Both the position numbers and the translations under genes were made by a program. A stretch of 64,000 bases of DNA from positions 158,063 to 222,062 of the forward strand of contig JACKLP010000006.1 of the NCBI GenBank assembly GCA_024235875.1, in the 5' to 3' direction. Of this stretch, positions 34,522 to 43,836 are shown piece after piece. How positions within the stretch are numbered: position 1 is the first letter of the stretch; the number at the start of each line of letters is the position of its first letter. This stretch comes from Burkholderiaceae bacterium. Its GTDB lineage: Bacteria > Pseudomonadota > Gammaproteobacteria > Burkholderiales > Burkholderiaceae_E. The notes under the pieces are model-generated. The model was not told the DNA's origin, made no database searches, and saw only the letters and a list, made by a program, of their open reading frames with translations.

Positions 34522-36321
34522 TCAGTGATTGTTGCGCGGAATCCCGAAGTTCTCGTGCACTCGCTGGAAATCGACCGCGAAGTCGAGGCAGGCGCCGGTC
34601 TCGAGTTGCCCCACGTGGGCGCGCTGCATCGCCTGCCATGGCGTCTGGTTCACCAGCGCCGGCGCCTTCCAGGCTGCCTTGCGCAGCGCGTACTCGGCCT
34701 CGTCGATGAGGATGTCGGCCTGTCGCCGTCCAAGGTCGATGCGCACGCGATCGCCGGTACGCAACAGCGCCAGTCCGCCACCGACGGCCGACTCGGGCGA
34801 GGCATGGAGGATCGAGGGGCTGCCCGAGGTGCCGGACTGACGTCCGTCGCCGATGCAAGGCAGCATCGTGATGCCCTTCTTCACCAGCGCATCGGGCGGC
34901 AGCATGTTCACGACCTCGGCCGCACCGGGGTAGCCGACCGGCCCGGTGCCGCGGATCACCAGCAGGCAGTGCTCGTCGATTTTGAGCGCCGGGTCATTGA
35001 TGCGCGCATGGTAGTCCTCGGGCCCCTCGAACACGATCGCCCGCCCCTCGAAGGCATTGGGGTCGTCCGGGTTCTCCAGGTAGCGGGCACGGAACTCGGG
35101 CGTGATGACCGAGGTCTTCATGACCGCCGAATCGAAGAGATTGCCCCGCAGAACCGCGAAACCGGCGGTCTGCAGCAAAGGCGCGTCCCAGCTTCGGATC
35201 ACCTCGCGGTTGCGTGCCGGCGTATCGCGATAGCACTCGGCCACGCTGCGCCCGGACACCGTCATCGCATCGTCATTGAGCTTGCCGGCGCGAAGCAGCT
35301 CGTTCATGACCGCGGGCACGCCACCGGCCCGATGGAACTCCTCGCCCAGGAAGCGTCCGGCCGGCATCAGGTCCACGAGCAGCGGGATGTCGTAGCCGAT
35401 CCGATCCCAGTCGTCGAGCTCGAGCGCCACGCCCATGTGGCGAGCGACCGAAAGCAGGTGCGGGGGGCAATTCGTCGACGCGCCGATGGCGCTGGCCGCG
35501 ACGATCGCGTTCTCGAAGGCCGCGCGCGTCATGACCGCCGACGGCCTGAGGTCCTCGTGGACCATTTCGACGATACGCCGGCCGGTCGCATGGGCCATCT
35601 GGCCGCGCTCGCGGTAGGGCCCGGGAATCGCCGCGCAACCCGGCAGCGACATGCCCAGCGCCTCGGCCAGCGAGTTCATCGACAAGGCCGTGCCCATGGT
35701 ATTGCAGTGCCCCACCGAAGGCGCCGACGACGCGACCATCTCGAGGAACTCGTCGTAGTCGATCCGGCCGGCCGCCAGCTCCTGGCGTGCAAACCACACG
35801 ACGGTGCCCGAGCCGGCCAGACCGCCGCCGTGATAGCCGTTGAGCATCGGACCGCCGGAGAGCACGATCGCCGGGATGTCGACGGTGGCGGCGCCCATCA
35901 GCATGGCCGGCGTGGTCTTGTCACAGCCGGTGGTCAGCACCACGCCGTCCAGCGGGTAGCCATAGAGCAACTCGACCAGCCCCAGGTAGGCGAGGTTGCG
36001 ATCGAGCGCCGCGGTGGGCCGCTTGCCGGTCTCCTGGATCGGATGCACCGGAAACTCGAACGGAATGCCGCCGGCGTCGCGAATGCCGTCGCGAACCCGC
36101 GACGCCAGCTCCAGATGATGCCGGTTGCACGGCGACAGATCGCTGCCGGTCTGGGCGATGCCGATGACCGGCTTGCCCTCGTTGCGCAGCTCGTCGAGCG
36201 TCAGGCCGAAATTCAGGTAGCGCTCCAGATAGAGCGCGGTCATGCCGGGATCGTCGGGGTTGTCGAACCAGGCGCGCGAGCGCAACCTGGGCTTGGCGGA
36301 CTTCTCATCGGATCCGGACAT
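34522..36321 (-). CDS. IlvD/Edd family dehydratase (sugar-acid dehydratase type)
   Basis: Fe-S dehydratase of 599 residues. Cluster cysteines are visible in VVLTTGCDKTTPAMLMG (about 123-139) and SVGHCNTMGTALSMNSLAEA (about 191-210), with a third in GASTNCPP. RSRAWFDNPDDPGMTALYLER at the N-terminus and the length of about 600 match the L-arabonate/D-xylonate/D-galactonate dehydratase branch rather than the isoleucine/valine enzyme IlvD. It would convert an aldonate to its 2-keto-3-deoxy acid. ATG 36321 is chosen over 36342 because AGGGGAAG precedes it at good spacing. First gene of a probable operon with NIPSNAP, DUF442 and SulP genes. Confidence 0.88.
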   Translation of the reverse strand: MSGSDEKSAKPRLRSRAWFDNPDDPGMTALYLERYLNFGLTLDELRNEGKPVIGIAQTGSDLSPCNRHHLELASRVRDGIRDAGGIPFEFPVHPIQETGKRPTAALDRNLAYLGLVELLYGYPLDGVVLTTGCDKTTPAMLMGAATVDIPAIVLSGGPMLNGYHGGGLAGSGTVVWFARQELAAGRIDYDEFLEMVASSAPSVGHCNTMGTALSMNSLAEALGMSLPGCAAIPGPYRERGQMAHATGRRIVEMVHEDLRPSAVMTRAAFENAIVAASAIGASTNCPPHLLSVARHMGVALELDDWDRIGYDIPLLVDLMPAGRFLGEEFHRAGGVPAVMNELLRAGKLNDDAMTVSGRSVAECYRDTPARNREVIRSWDAPLLQTAGFAVLRGNLFDSAVMKTSVITPEFRARYLENPDDPNAFEGRAIVFEGPEDYHARINDPALKIDEHCLLVIRGTGPVGYPGAAEVVNMLPPDALVKKGITMLPCIGDGRQSGTSGSPSILHASPESAVGGGLALLRTGDRVRIDLGRRQADILIDEAEYALRKAAWKAPALVNQTPWQAMQRAHVGQLETGACLDFAVDFQRVHENFGIPRNNH

Positions 36322-36519
36322 CTCGGCTTCCCCTGGGGCCATGCGTTGCGCCGCAGTCTAGCAATTCGCCGCCCCGCGGGGCACTTGCGGGGCCGCGGCT
36401 CGGCCCGGATCGACCGCCGACGGCGAATCGGTTAGGCTTGAAGCCTGTTGGCGGACGAAGGGGGAAGCGAATCGCCCGCCGACAGGCTCCTACCGGACTC
36501 ATTCGGAAACCATCGGCGC

Positions 36520-37806
36520 TTGGAATCGCTGCCTGTCTGGGCTCAGTTGCTCGCCCTGTTCCTGCTATTGCTGCTCTCGGCGTTCTTCTCGATCTCCGAG
36601 ACGAGCATGATGGCGCTGAACCGCTATCGCCTGGCCCATTTGGTGCGCCAGGGCCGGCGCGGTGCCCTGCGCACGTCCCGCCTGCTCGCGGAAACCGATC
36701 GGCTGCTCGGTACGATCCTGCTCGGCAACAACGTCGTCAACACCGCGTTGACCGCGATCGTGACTGCGCTGGCCATCAGCTATTTCGGCAACAACGACAC
36801 CGTGGTGCTGGCGGCATCGTCCGTGGTGGCGATCGCGATCATCATTTTCTGCGAGCTCACCCCCAAGGTGTTCGGCGCCAGCTACCCCGAGCGCATTGCG
36901 CTGCCGGCCAGCCTGCCGCTGGCCGGCCTGATGCGGCTGCTCACGCCGTTCGTCTGGGCCGCCAATCTGCTGGTTTCCGGGATTCTCTCGCTGGTGGGCT
37001 ACCGCCGCCTGACCGACGAGGAGCAATCACTGTCCCAGGAAGAGCTTCGCACCATCGTGCTCGAGGGCGGGCGCTTCATTCCGAACAAGCATCGCAGCAT
37101 CCTGCTGAACCTGTTCGACCTGGACGACATCACGATCGACGACGTCATGGTGCCGCGCCAGCGCATCGAGGCGCTCGACCTCTCCGCCGACGAGGCAACG
37201 CTGCGGGAGCAGCTCGCCACCTGCTACCACAACAAGCTACCGGTCTACGACGGCGAGATCAACCGGGTCGTCGGTGTGCTGCACGTACGCCGCGCGCTGT
37301 CGCTGCTGCAGCGCGAGACATTCAATGCGGACGATCTCCGCGAACACCTCGACGAGCCCTATTTCGTGCCCAGCGAGACGCCCGTGTTTCGACAGCTCCA
37401 GGCGTTCCAGGAGACCCGGCGCCGCTTCGGCCTGGTGGTCGACGAGTACGGCGAGCTGCTGGGGATGGTGACGCTGGCGGACATCGTCGAGGAGCTGGTC
37501 GGCGAGTTCACCTCGTCGGGCCCCGGGCGCGACGCCGGCCCGAGCTGGGACGAGGACGGCACGATCCAGCTCGAAGGCAGCGTCCAGCTGCGCGAGCTCA
37601 ATCGCCGCCTGGGCACCCGCTTCCCGCTCGACGGTCCGCGTACGCTCAACGGCCTGGTCCTCGAGGCGCTGCAAGAGCTTCCCGAGGCCGACGTCGCGGT
37701 GCGATTCGGCGACATCGTCGCCGAGGTCACCCACATCGAGGACCGAACGATTCGCAGCGTCAAGCTGATTCGGCTGACGCCCGGCCAAGGCTCACAGGCC
37801 AAGTAG
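36520..37806 (+). CDS. CNNM/CorC-HlyC family membrane protein
   Basis: Inner-membrane protein of 428 residues with DUF21 domain (about 5-190, four TM segments, SAFFSISETSMMALNRYRL near 20-38), a CBS-domain pair (about 200-325, DDVMVPRQRIEAL and VDEYGELLGMVTLADI) and a C-terminal CorC_HlyC domain (about 345-420). Such proteins are linked to magnesium/cobalt efflux. I place the start at TTG 36520, where LESLPVWAQ matches the usual (M)xSxPxWAQ N-terminus; another TTG at 36448 is in frame. Upstream of the pilus genes on the same strand, a common arrangement in Burkholderiales. Confidence 0.9.
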   Translation: MESLPVWAQLLALFLLLLLSAFFSISETSMMALNRYRLAHLVRQGRRGALRTSRLLAETDRLLGTILLGNNVVNTALTAIVTALAISYFGNNDTVVLAASSVVAIAIIIFCELTPKVFGASYPERIALPASLPLAGLMRLLTPFVWAANLLVSGILSLVGYRRLTDEEQSLSQEELRTIVLEGGRFIPNKHRSILLNLFDLDDITIDDVMVPRQRIEALDLSADEATLREQLATCYHNKLPVYDGEINRVVGVLHVRRALSLLQRETFNADDLREHLDEPYFVPSETPVFRQLQAFQETRRRFGLVVDEYGELLGMVTLADIVEELVGEFTSSGPGRDAGPSWDEDGTIQLEGSVQLRELNRRLGTRFPLDGPRTLNGLVLEALQELPEADVAVRFGDIVAEVTHIEDRTIRSVKLIRLTPGQGSQAK

Positions 37807-37987
37807 GGCCGTCCCGCCGCCCCCGAGCGCGGCGATCGCGCGCCAGCGCCTGACCGTTCGTCCCGACGCCTGCGGCCACTCGTCACCCGGCAGCCGCTGG
37901 CCCGATGCCATCTCGGCCCGACTGCCGCATGATGACATCCGATCTCCGTTCGAAAACAGCGGGACTACGACCAGACAGGACGCACTC

Positions 37988-39700
37988 ATGGCGGCGACGA
38001 CGGCTCCCGGGCAGCAGGTGACGCTGGCCGGCCTCGGACGCGCGCTGGTTCAGCACCAGATGCTGCGCCCCGACCAGGCGGTCGAGGTGCAGAAGAAGGC
38101 CGATCAGGCGCGCGTCCCATTCATCGACGAGCTCGTGACGAGCGAGTTTCTGAACGCGGCGAAACTCGCGAAGTTCGCCGCGGAGGCGTTCGGCCATCCG
38201 CTGCTCGATCTCGCGGCCGTCGACGTGGCATCCCTGCCGACCGAACTGCTCGACGCGAAGCTTTCGGCCGAGGCCCGCGTGATGCCGCTGGGCAAGCGCG
38301 GCAACAAGATCTCGGTGGCGATTTCCGACCCCACCGACTACCAGACCCTGGACCGGATCAAGTTCTCGGCGCAAGCCGCCGTGGACCCGATCGTCGTCGA
38401 GCACGACAAGCTGCTCAAGATGCTCGAGAAGGTCTACCGCAGCGCATCGGACCAACTCGACGATCTCGTCGACGACACCGTCGACGTCGACGTGACCAAC
38501 GACGAGCAGGCGGCGCAGGTCGACAGCGAAGTCGACGACGCCCCGGTCGTCAAGTTCCTGCAGAAGGTGCTGATCGACGCGATCCAGGCCGGCGCCTCGG
38601 ACATCCATTTCGAACCCTACGAGAAGTTCTACCGGATCCGCTACCGGATCGACGGTGAACTTCGCGAGGTCGCGCAGCCGCCACTCGCGATCAAGGAAAA
38701 GCTCGCATCCCGGATCAAGGTCATCTCGCGACTCGACATCTCGGAGAAACGGATCCCGCAAGACGGTCGAATGAAGCTCGTGCTGTCCAAGCAGCGCGCG
38801 ATCGACTTCCGGGTCTCGACCCTGCCGACCCTGTTCGGCGAGAAGATCGTGATGCGGATTCTCGATCCGTCGTCGGCCACGCTGGGCATCGATGCACTGG
38901 GCTACGACCCCGAGCAGAAGGAAGCGCTGCTCGAGGCAGTCAAGCGTCCCTACGGCATGGTGCTCGTCACCGGGCCGACCGGCTCGGGCAAGACGGTCTC
39001 GCTCTACACCTGCCTGAACATCCTCAACGGCCCGGACATCAACATTTCCACCGCCGAGGACCCGGCCGAGATCAACCTGCCCGGCATCAACCAGGTCAAC
39101 GTCAACGACAAGGCCGGCCTCACCTTCTCGGCCGCGCTGAAGTCATTCCTGCGCCAGGATCCCGACGTGATCATGGTCGGTGAGATCCGGGACCTCGAGA
39201 CCGCGGACATCGCGATCAAGGCGGCCCAGACGGGTCACATGGTGATGTCGACGCTACATACCAACGATGCACCGACCACGCTGACGCGGATGATGAACAT
39301 GGGCGTGGCGCCATTCAACATCGCCTCGGCGGTGATGCTGATCACGGCCCAGCGACTCGGTCGCCGCCTGTGCAGTTGCAAGCAGCCGCACGAACTCGAC
39401 GAGCAGGCATTGCTCGACATCGGCTTTCGCGAAAGCGACATCGACGGTTCCTGGACGCCGTACAAGCCGGTGGGCTGCGAACGTTGCAACGGCTCCGGTT
39501 ACAAGGGCCGGGTCGGTATCTACCAGGTGATGCCGATCTCGGAAGAGATCCAGCGAATCATCCTCTCGAACGGCAATGCGATGGAGATCGCCGCCCAGGC
39601 CAAGGCCGAGGGCGTCAACGACCTGCGCCGCTCGGGACTGATCAAGGTCATGCAAGGCCACACCTCGATCGAGGAAGTGCTCGGCGTGACCAACGAGTAA
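37988..39700 (+). CDS. pilB: Type IV pilus assembly ATPase PilB
   Basis: Hexameric cytoplasmic ATPase that drives pilus extension, 570 residues. An N-terminal T2SSE_N/MshEN domain (about 15-150) is followed by the ATPase core: GPTGSGKT Walker A (328-335), Asp-box EDPAEINLPGINQV (about 357-370), Walker B DPDVIMVGEIRD (about 391-402) and His-box STLHTNDAPTTL (about 418-429). The zinc-binding CxC...CxxC of PilB/GspE is visible as CSCKQP and CERCNGSG (about 460-500). ATG 37988. First of pilB-pilC-pilD; no pilin or PilT gene is present. Confidence 0.97.
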   Translation: MAATTAPGQQVTLAGLGRALVQHQMLRPDQAVEVQKKADQARVPFIDELVTSEFLNAAKLAKFAAEAFGHPLLDLAAVDVASLPTELLDAKLSAEARVMPLGKRGNKISVAISDPTDYQTLDRIKFSAQAAVDPIVVEHDKLLKMLEKVYRSASDQLDDLVDDTVDVDVTNDEQAAQVDSEVDDAPVVKFLQKVLIDAIQAGASDIHFEPYEKFYRIRYRIDGELREVAQPPLAIKEKLASRIKVISRLDISEKRIPQDGRMKLVLSKQRAIDFRVSTLPTLFGEKIVMRILDPSSATLGIDALGYDPEQKEALLEAVKRPYGMVLVTGPTGSGKTVSLYTCLNILNGPDINISTAEDPAEINLPGINQVNVNDKAGLTFSAALKSFLRQDPDVIMVGEIRDLETADIAIKAAQTGHMVMSTLHTNDAPTTLTRMMNMGVAPFNIASAVMLITAQRLGRRLCSCKQPHELDEQALLDIGFRESDIDGSWTPYKPVGCERCNGSGYKGRVGIYQVMPISEEIQRIILSNGNAMEIAAQAKAEGVNDLRRSGLIKVMQGHTSIEEVLGVTNE

Positions 39701-39763
39701 TCCGGGACCAGGCCGCCGGCAGCCGCGCTGTCATGGCGACCGAATCGTGAAGGGATCACTGAA

Positions 39764-41020
39764 ATGGCAAGCACGACGGCCACGCGAACGGGCGGCACGA
39801 GGAGCGGTCAGCAGCCGAAGTCCAAGGCCAAGGAGCACACCTTCGCCTGGGAAGGACGCGACCGCGCCGGCAAGACGGTGCGCGGCGAGATGCGCGCGGG
39901 TGGCATCGCCGTCGTCCAGAGCACGCTGCGACGCCAGGGCATCGCCGTCACGAAGGTCAAGAAGCGCTCCTACAAGAAGGGGCGCAAGATCACCGATCGC
40001 GACATCACGATGTTCACACGCCAGCTCGCGACGATGATGAAGTCGGGCGTGCCGCTGCTGCAGGCCTTCGACATCGTGGCCAAGGGTACCGACAACCAGT
40101 CGGTGGCCAAGCTGTTCATGGACATCAAGGGCGATGTCGAGACCGGAACGTCGCTGTCCCAGGCCTTCCGCAAGTTCCCGCTCTACTTCGACAGCCTGTT
40201 CTGCAATCTGGTTGGCGCCGGCGAAGCGGCCGGTATCCTGGACGACCTGCTCGATCGTCTCGCGACCTACAAGGAGAAGATCGAGGCCATCAAGGGCAAG
40301 ATCAAGTCGGCGCTGTTCTATCCGGTGGCCGTGCTGGGCGTGGCCTTCATCGTGGTGGCGGTGATCATGCTGTTCGTGATCCCGGCGTTCAAGCAGGTCT
40401 TCGAGAGCTTCGGCGCGGATCTGCCAGCGCCGACGATGATCGTCATCGCGCTGTCGGATGCCTTCGTGAAGTACTGGTACCTGATCTTCGGTTCGATCGG
40501 GGGCACGATCTACTTCTTCCTGCAGGCCTGGAAGCGCTCGCCCAAGGTGCAGATGATCATGGACCGGGCGTTGCTGAAGGCGCCGGTCTTCGGCCCGGTG
40601 GTCGAGAAGGCGACGATCGCGCGCTGGCTTCGGACACTGTCCACGATGTTCGCGGCCGGCGTACCGCTGGTCGAGGCGCTCGATTCGGTCGGCGGCGCGG
40701 CCGGCAACATCGTCTATCTCCAGGCGACCAAGAAGATCCAGCAGGAGGTCGCCACCGGCACCAGCCTGACGGTCTCGATGCAAAACGCACAGGTGTTTCC
40801 GAACATGGTGCTGCAGATGGGGTCGATCGGCGAGGAATCGGGTTCGCTGGACTCGATGCTGGGCAAGGCGGCCGACATCTACGAACGCGAGGTCGACGAC
40901 GCGGTCGAGAGCCTCTCGAGCCTGCTCGAACCCTTGATCATGGTCATCCTGGGCACGCTGATCGGCGGCCTGGTCGTCGCGATGTACCTGCCGATCTTCA
41001 AGCTCGGCCAGGTGGTCTGA
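39764..41020 (+). CDS. pilC: Type IV pilus inner-membrane platform protein PilC
   Basis: Polytopic platform protein of the pilus machine, 418 residues, working with PilB. Two T2SSF domains are visible (about 75-200 and 280-400): FTRQLATMMKSGVPLLQAFD and its repeat WLRTLSTMFAAGVPLVEALD, with GEAAGILDDLL and GEESGSLDSML after them. Three membrane segments: about 180-205, 225-250 and 385-410. A basic Lys-rich N-terminus (FAWEGRDRAGKTVRGEM) is typical. ATG 39764, 63 bases after pilB. Confidence 0.97.
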   Translation: MASTTATRTGGTRSGQQPKSKAKEHTFAWEGRDRAGKTVRGEMRAGGIAVVQSTLRRQGIAVTKVKKRSYKKGRKITDRDITMFTRQLATMMKSGVPLLQAFDIVAKGTDNQSVAKLFMDIKGDVETGTSLSQAFRKFPLYFDSLFCNLVGAGEAAGILDDLLDRLATYKEKIEAIKGKIKSALFYPVAVLGVAFIVVAVIMLFVIPAFKQVFESFGADLPAPTMIVIALSDAFVKYWYLIFGSIGGTIYFFLQAWKRSPKVQMIMDRALLKAPVFGPVVEKATIARWLRTLSTMFAAGVPLVEALDSVGGAAGNIVYLQATKKIQQEVATGTSLTVSMQNAQVFPNMVLQMGSIGEESGSLDSMLGKAADIYEREVDDAVESLSSLLEPLIMVILGTLIGGLVVAMYLPIFKLGQVV

Positions 41021-41123
41021 TACAACGCCCGAGGCCCGCGCAGACACCGCGGGCTTCCCGCAACCGGTCCGAACGGGCGAGAATCTCCTGCCCGCAACAG
41101 CCCGCCGCAAAGCCCCCGCCCCG

Positions 41124-41975
41124 ATGCTGGAAGTCCTCGAGCAATCCACCACGCTGAGTGCGATCGCCGCCTTCGTTCTCGGGCTGCTGATCGGCAGCTT
41201 CCTGAACGTGGTCATCCATCGGCTGCCCAAGATGCTCGAGAGCGATTGGCAACGGCAAGCGGCCGAGGCGCGCGGCGAGATCCTGCCGGTCGCGAGCCCG
41301 TACAACCTGATGGTTCCGCGCTCGAGTTGCCCCGCCTGCGGTCATCGGATCGGTGCGCTCGAGAACATCCCGGTGGTCTCGTGGCTGATGCTGCGCGGCC
41401 GCTGCAGTGCTTGCGGCGCGAGGATCTCGATCCGCTACCCGCTGATCGAGTTGCTGACCGCTTCATCGTGTGCGCTCGCCGTCGCTTTCTTCGGCCCCAC
41501 CCTCATGGGGCTCGCCGCCATGGCGCTGACCTGCATCTTGATCGCGCTGGCCTTCATCGACTTCGACACCCAGCTCCTGCCCGACAGCCTGACGCTGTCG
41601 CTGATGTGGATCGGGCTGCTGCTCAACGTGAAGGGCGTATTCGCGCCGCTCGAGGCCGCGGTACTGGGCGCCGCGCTGGGCTACCTGCTGCTGTGGTCGG
41701 TCTACTGGGTCTTCAAGCTGGTGACCGGCAAGGAGGGGATGGGCTACGGCGACTTCAAGCTACTGGCTGCGCTGGGCGCCTGGTTCGGCTGGAGCGCGTT
41801 GCCGGCGATCATCCTGCTCGCCTCGGTCGTGGGCGCGACGATCGGCATCGGCCTGGTGCTGCTGGCACGCCACGGGCGTGAAGTGCCGATACCGTTCGGC
41901 CCCTATCTGGCCGGCGCCGGCCTGCTCACGCTCTATTTCCGCACGCCACTGGCAAACCTGTTCGGGCTCGCCTGA
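41124..41975 (+). CDS. pilD: Prepilin peptidase/N-methyltransferase PilD
   Basis: Membrane aspartyl peptidase that cleaves and N-methylates type IV prepilins, 283 residues. The methylase domain has the zinc-binding pairs CPACGHRIGALENIPVVSW and RGRCSACGARI (about 71-103). The catalytic aspartates are in FIDFDTQLLPD (about 144-154) and GMGYGDFKLLAALG (about 204-217). About eight membrane segments. ATG 41124 begins the first helix after a short lead. 103 bases after pilC. Confidence 0.97.
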   Translation: MLEVLEQSTTLSAIAAFVLGLLIGSFLNVVIHRLPKMLESDWQRQAAEARGEILPVASPYNLMVPRSSCPACGHRIGALENIPVVSWLMLRGRCSACGARISIRYPLIELLTASSCALAVAFFGPTLMGLAAMALTCILIALAFIDFDTQLLPDSLTLSLMWIGLLLNVKGVFAPLEAAVLGAALGYLLLWSVYWVFKLVTGKEGMGYGDFKLLAALGAWFGWSALPAIILLASVVGATIGIGLVLLARHGREVPIPFGPYLAGAGLLTLYFRTPLANLFGLA

Positions 41976-42053
41976 CGGGGCTGCCGCCAGGTCGGTCCTG
42001 GCCGCACGATGCGGCGGCCCGCCGGTACCGACCCCTCGCCTATACTTGGCGAG

Positions 42054-42683
42054 ATGAGCGAGTCACCCGTCAAGGCCCTCCCCTTCACGATCGCGCTGAC
42101 CGGTGGTATCGGCAGTGGCAAGTCCACGGTCGAGCGCCTGTTTGCCGAACGCGGCGTCACGATCGTCGATACCGACCGCATCGCGCACGAGCTGACGGGC
42201 CCGGGCGGCGAGGCGATGCCGGCGATCGCGGCCGAGTTCGGCCATGAGGTGCTGGCGCTGGACGGCCGGCTCGATCGCGACCGAATGCGCGAGATCGTGT
42301 TCGCGGACCCCGATGCGCGACGCCGTCTCGAGGCCATCCTGCATCCGATGATCCGTGCGGTCTCGACGCAGCGGCTGGCGGCCAGCACCGGCCCCTATGC
42401 GATCCTGGTGATTCCGTTGCTGGTCGAATCGGGGCGGCCCAGGGAACGCGCGGCGCGCGTCCTCGTGGTCGATTGCCCGCGCGAGACCCAGATCGAGCGC
42501 GTGATGCACCGAAACGGCCTGCCGCGGGCTCGCGTCGAATCGATTCTCGCCGCGCAGGCGAGCCGCGAACAACGACTCGAGGCGGCCGACGACGTGATCG
42601 TCAACGACACGACGCCCGACGCACTCGTGCCCGCGGTCGAAGCGCTCCACCGTCGCTACCTCGAGATGGCCGCCCGAAACTAG
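42054..42683 (+). CDS. coaE: Dephospho-CoA kinase
   Basis: Last enzyme of coenzyme A synthesis, phosphorylating the ribose 3' hydroxyl of dephospho-CoA; 209 residues, cytosolic. P-loop GGIGSGKST (17-25), then DTDRIAHEL (about 41), HPMIR (about 101) and PLLVESG (about 122). ATG 42054 is preferred because the P-loop is then at the usual position; ATG 42009 is possible. TATACT at 42041-42046 could be a -10 element, which would give a nearly leaderless extra transcript. Lies between pilD and zapD as in many betaproteobacteria. Confidence 0.95.
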   Translation: MSESPVKALPFTIALTGGIGSGKSTVERLFAERGVTIVDTDRIAHELTGPGGEAMPAIAAEFGHEVLALDGRLDRDRMREIVFADPDARRRLEAILHPMIRAVSTQRLAASTGPYAILVIPLLVESGRPRERAARVLVVDCPRETQIERVMHRNGLPRARVESILAAQASREQRLEAADDVIVNDTTPDALVPAVEALHRRYLEMAARN

Positions 42684-42827
42684 CGCCGAATCCAACACCT
42701 GCCGGGCCGGTCTCGACGCGCGGCCCGACATGTTCCGTCCGCAGCGAAGAGGCGGCGTTTGTAAAACCCTTTCCTTTGCGCCAAAATCCCAACGCGCTGC
42801 ACGCCCTCCAAGCCACGGAACGAAGGT

Positions 42828-43583
42828 TTGATCCTTTACGAGTATCCGCTCAACGAACGCGTCCGGACGCTGCTGCGACTCGAGGATCTGTTCGTTCGGT
42901 TCGACCATTTCGCGGCGGGCGACGACCCGCTGCATCATCAGGTCGCCCTGGTCACGCTGTTCGACATCCTCGACATCGCCTCGCGTGCCGACCTGAAATC
43001 GGACCTGCTGCAGGAACTCGAGCGCCAGAAGCAGGCCCTCCTTCAGTTCCGCAACAACCCCCAGGTCTCGGCAGAGGCCCTCGAGGCCGTTCTCTCGGAC
43101 ATCGACGCCGCGCTGCAGCAACTCAGTGGCGTGGCCGGCAAGATCGGCCAGCACCTGCGCGACAACGAATGGCTGATGAGCATTCGCAGTCGCACCATCA
43201 TTGCCGGCGGCGCCAGCGAATTCGACCTGCCGTCCTACTGGGCCTGGCAAAACCGCTCGACCGAGTCGCGCCATGCCGACCTCACCGGCTGGGCGAAGCC
43301 GTTCAGGCCCCTGGAGCAGGCGCTTCGGATCGTGTTGCGGCTATTGCGCGAGAGCGGACACAAGAGCGTCCAGCAGGCACAGCAAGGCAGTTTCCAGCAG
43401 CCCTTGGGCGGCAAGGCGTACCAGATGGTCCAACTGCGACTCGACGAGAGCCTCGGGGCGATTCCCGAGTTGAGCGCGAACAAGTACTTGTTGTGGGTGC
43501 GATTCACCGCCCAGGACGGCGACGGTCGGCCGCGCCCATTCGAGGGCGGCGTCGAGTTCGAGCTCTCGCTGTGCAATCTCTGA
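42828..43583 (+). CDS. zapD: Cell division protein ZapD
   Basis: FtsZ-bundling protein ZapD (YacF/DUF1342), 251 residues, cytosolic, acting at the Z-ring. The N-terminal ILYEYPLNERVRTLLRLEDL is diagnostic, and an alpha-helical domain (to about 115) plus a beta domain follow. The start must be the TTG at 42828, since the family begins exactly there and no other start codon lies in frame upstream; AAGG stands very close to it, so expression may be low. Because FtsZ in this window has an altered G-loop, its partners are of interest. Confidence 0.95.
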   Translation: MILYEYPLNERVRTLLRLEDLFVRFDHFAAGDDPLHHQVALVTLFDILDIASRADLKSDLLQELERQKQALLQFRNNPQVSAEALEAVLSDIDAALQQLSGVAGKIGQHLRDNEWLMSIRSRTIIAGGASEFDLPSYWAWQNRSTESRHADLTGWAKPFRPLEQALRIVLRLLRESGHKSVQQAQQGSFQQPLGGKAYQMVQLRLDESLGAIPELSANKYLLWVRFTAQDGDGRPRPFEGGVEFELSLCNL

Positions 43584-43590
43584 GCCCCGG

Positions 43591-43794
43591 ATGACGCGCG
43601 CGGGAGGCCCGACGGTATCCTGCCCTGCCTGTGGCCGGCGCACGGTCTTCGGGCCCGGAAATCCCTGGCGCCCCTTCTGCTCCGAGCGCTGCAGGACGCT
43701 CGACCTGGGTGCCTGGGCAAGCGAGCAATACCGGATCGAGGCCGACGCGGACCCGGACCCAGGCGAGGACGGCGCGCCGCCGCCCAGCGCGTGA
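43591..43794 (+). CDS. yacG: DNA gyrase inhibitor YacG (zinc protein)
   Basis: A 67-residue zinc-finger protein that inhibits DNA gyrase in E. coli. The four zinc ligands C11, C14, C30 and C34 form Cx2C-x15-Cx3C, followed by RTLDLGAWASEQYRI, the conserved gyrase-contact segment. The C-terminus is acidic and Pro-rich. ATG 43591 is seven bases after zapD, so translation is probably coupled. Convergent with the Nudix gene. Confidence 0.95.
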   Translation: MTRAGGPTVSCPACGRRTVFGPGNPWRPFCSERCRTLDLGAWASEQYRIEADADPDPGEDGAPPPSA

Positions 43795-43836
43795 TCACGG
43801 ACCGAGGGCGCCTCTGACGGCCGCATGGCGCGGCGT

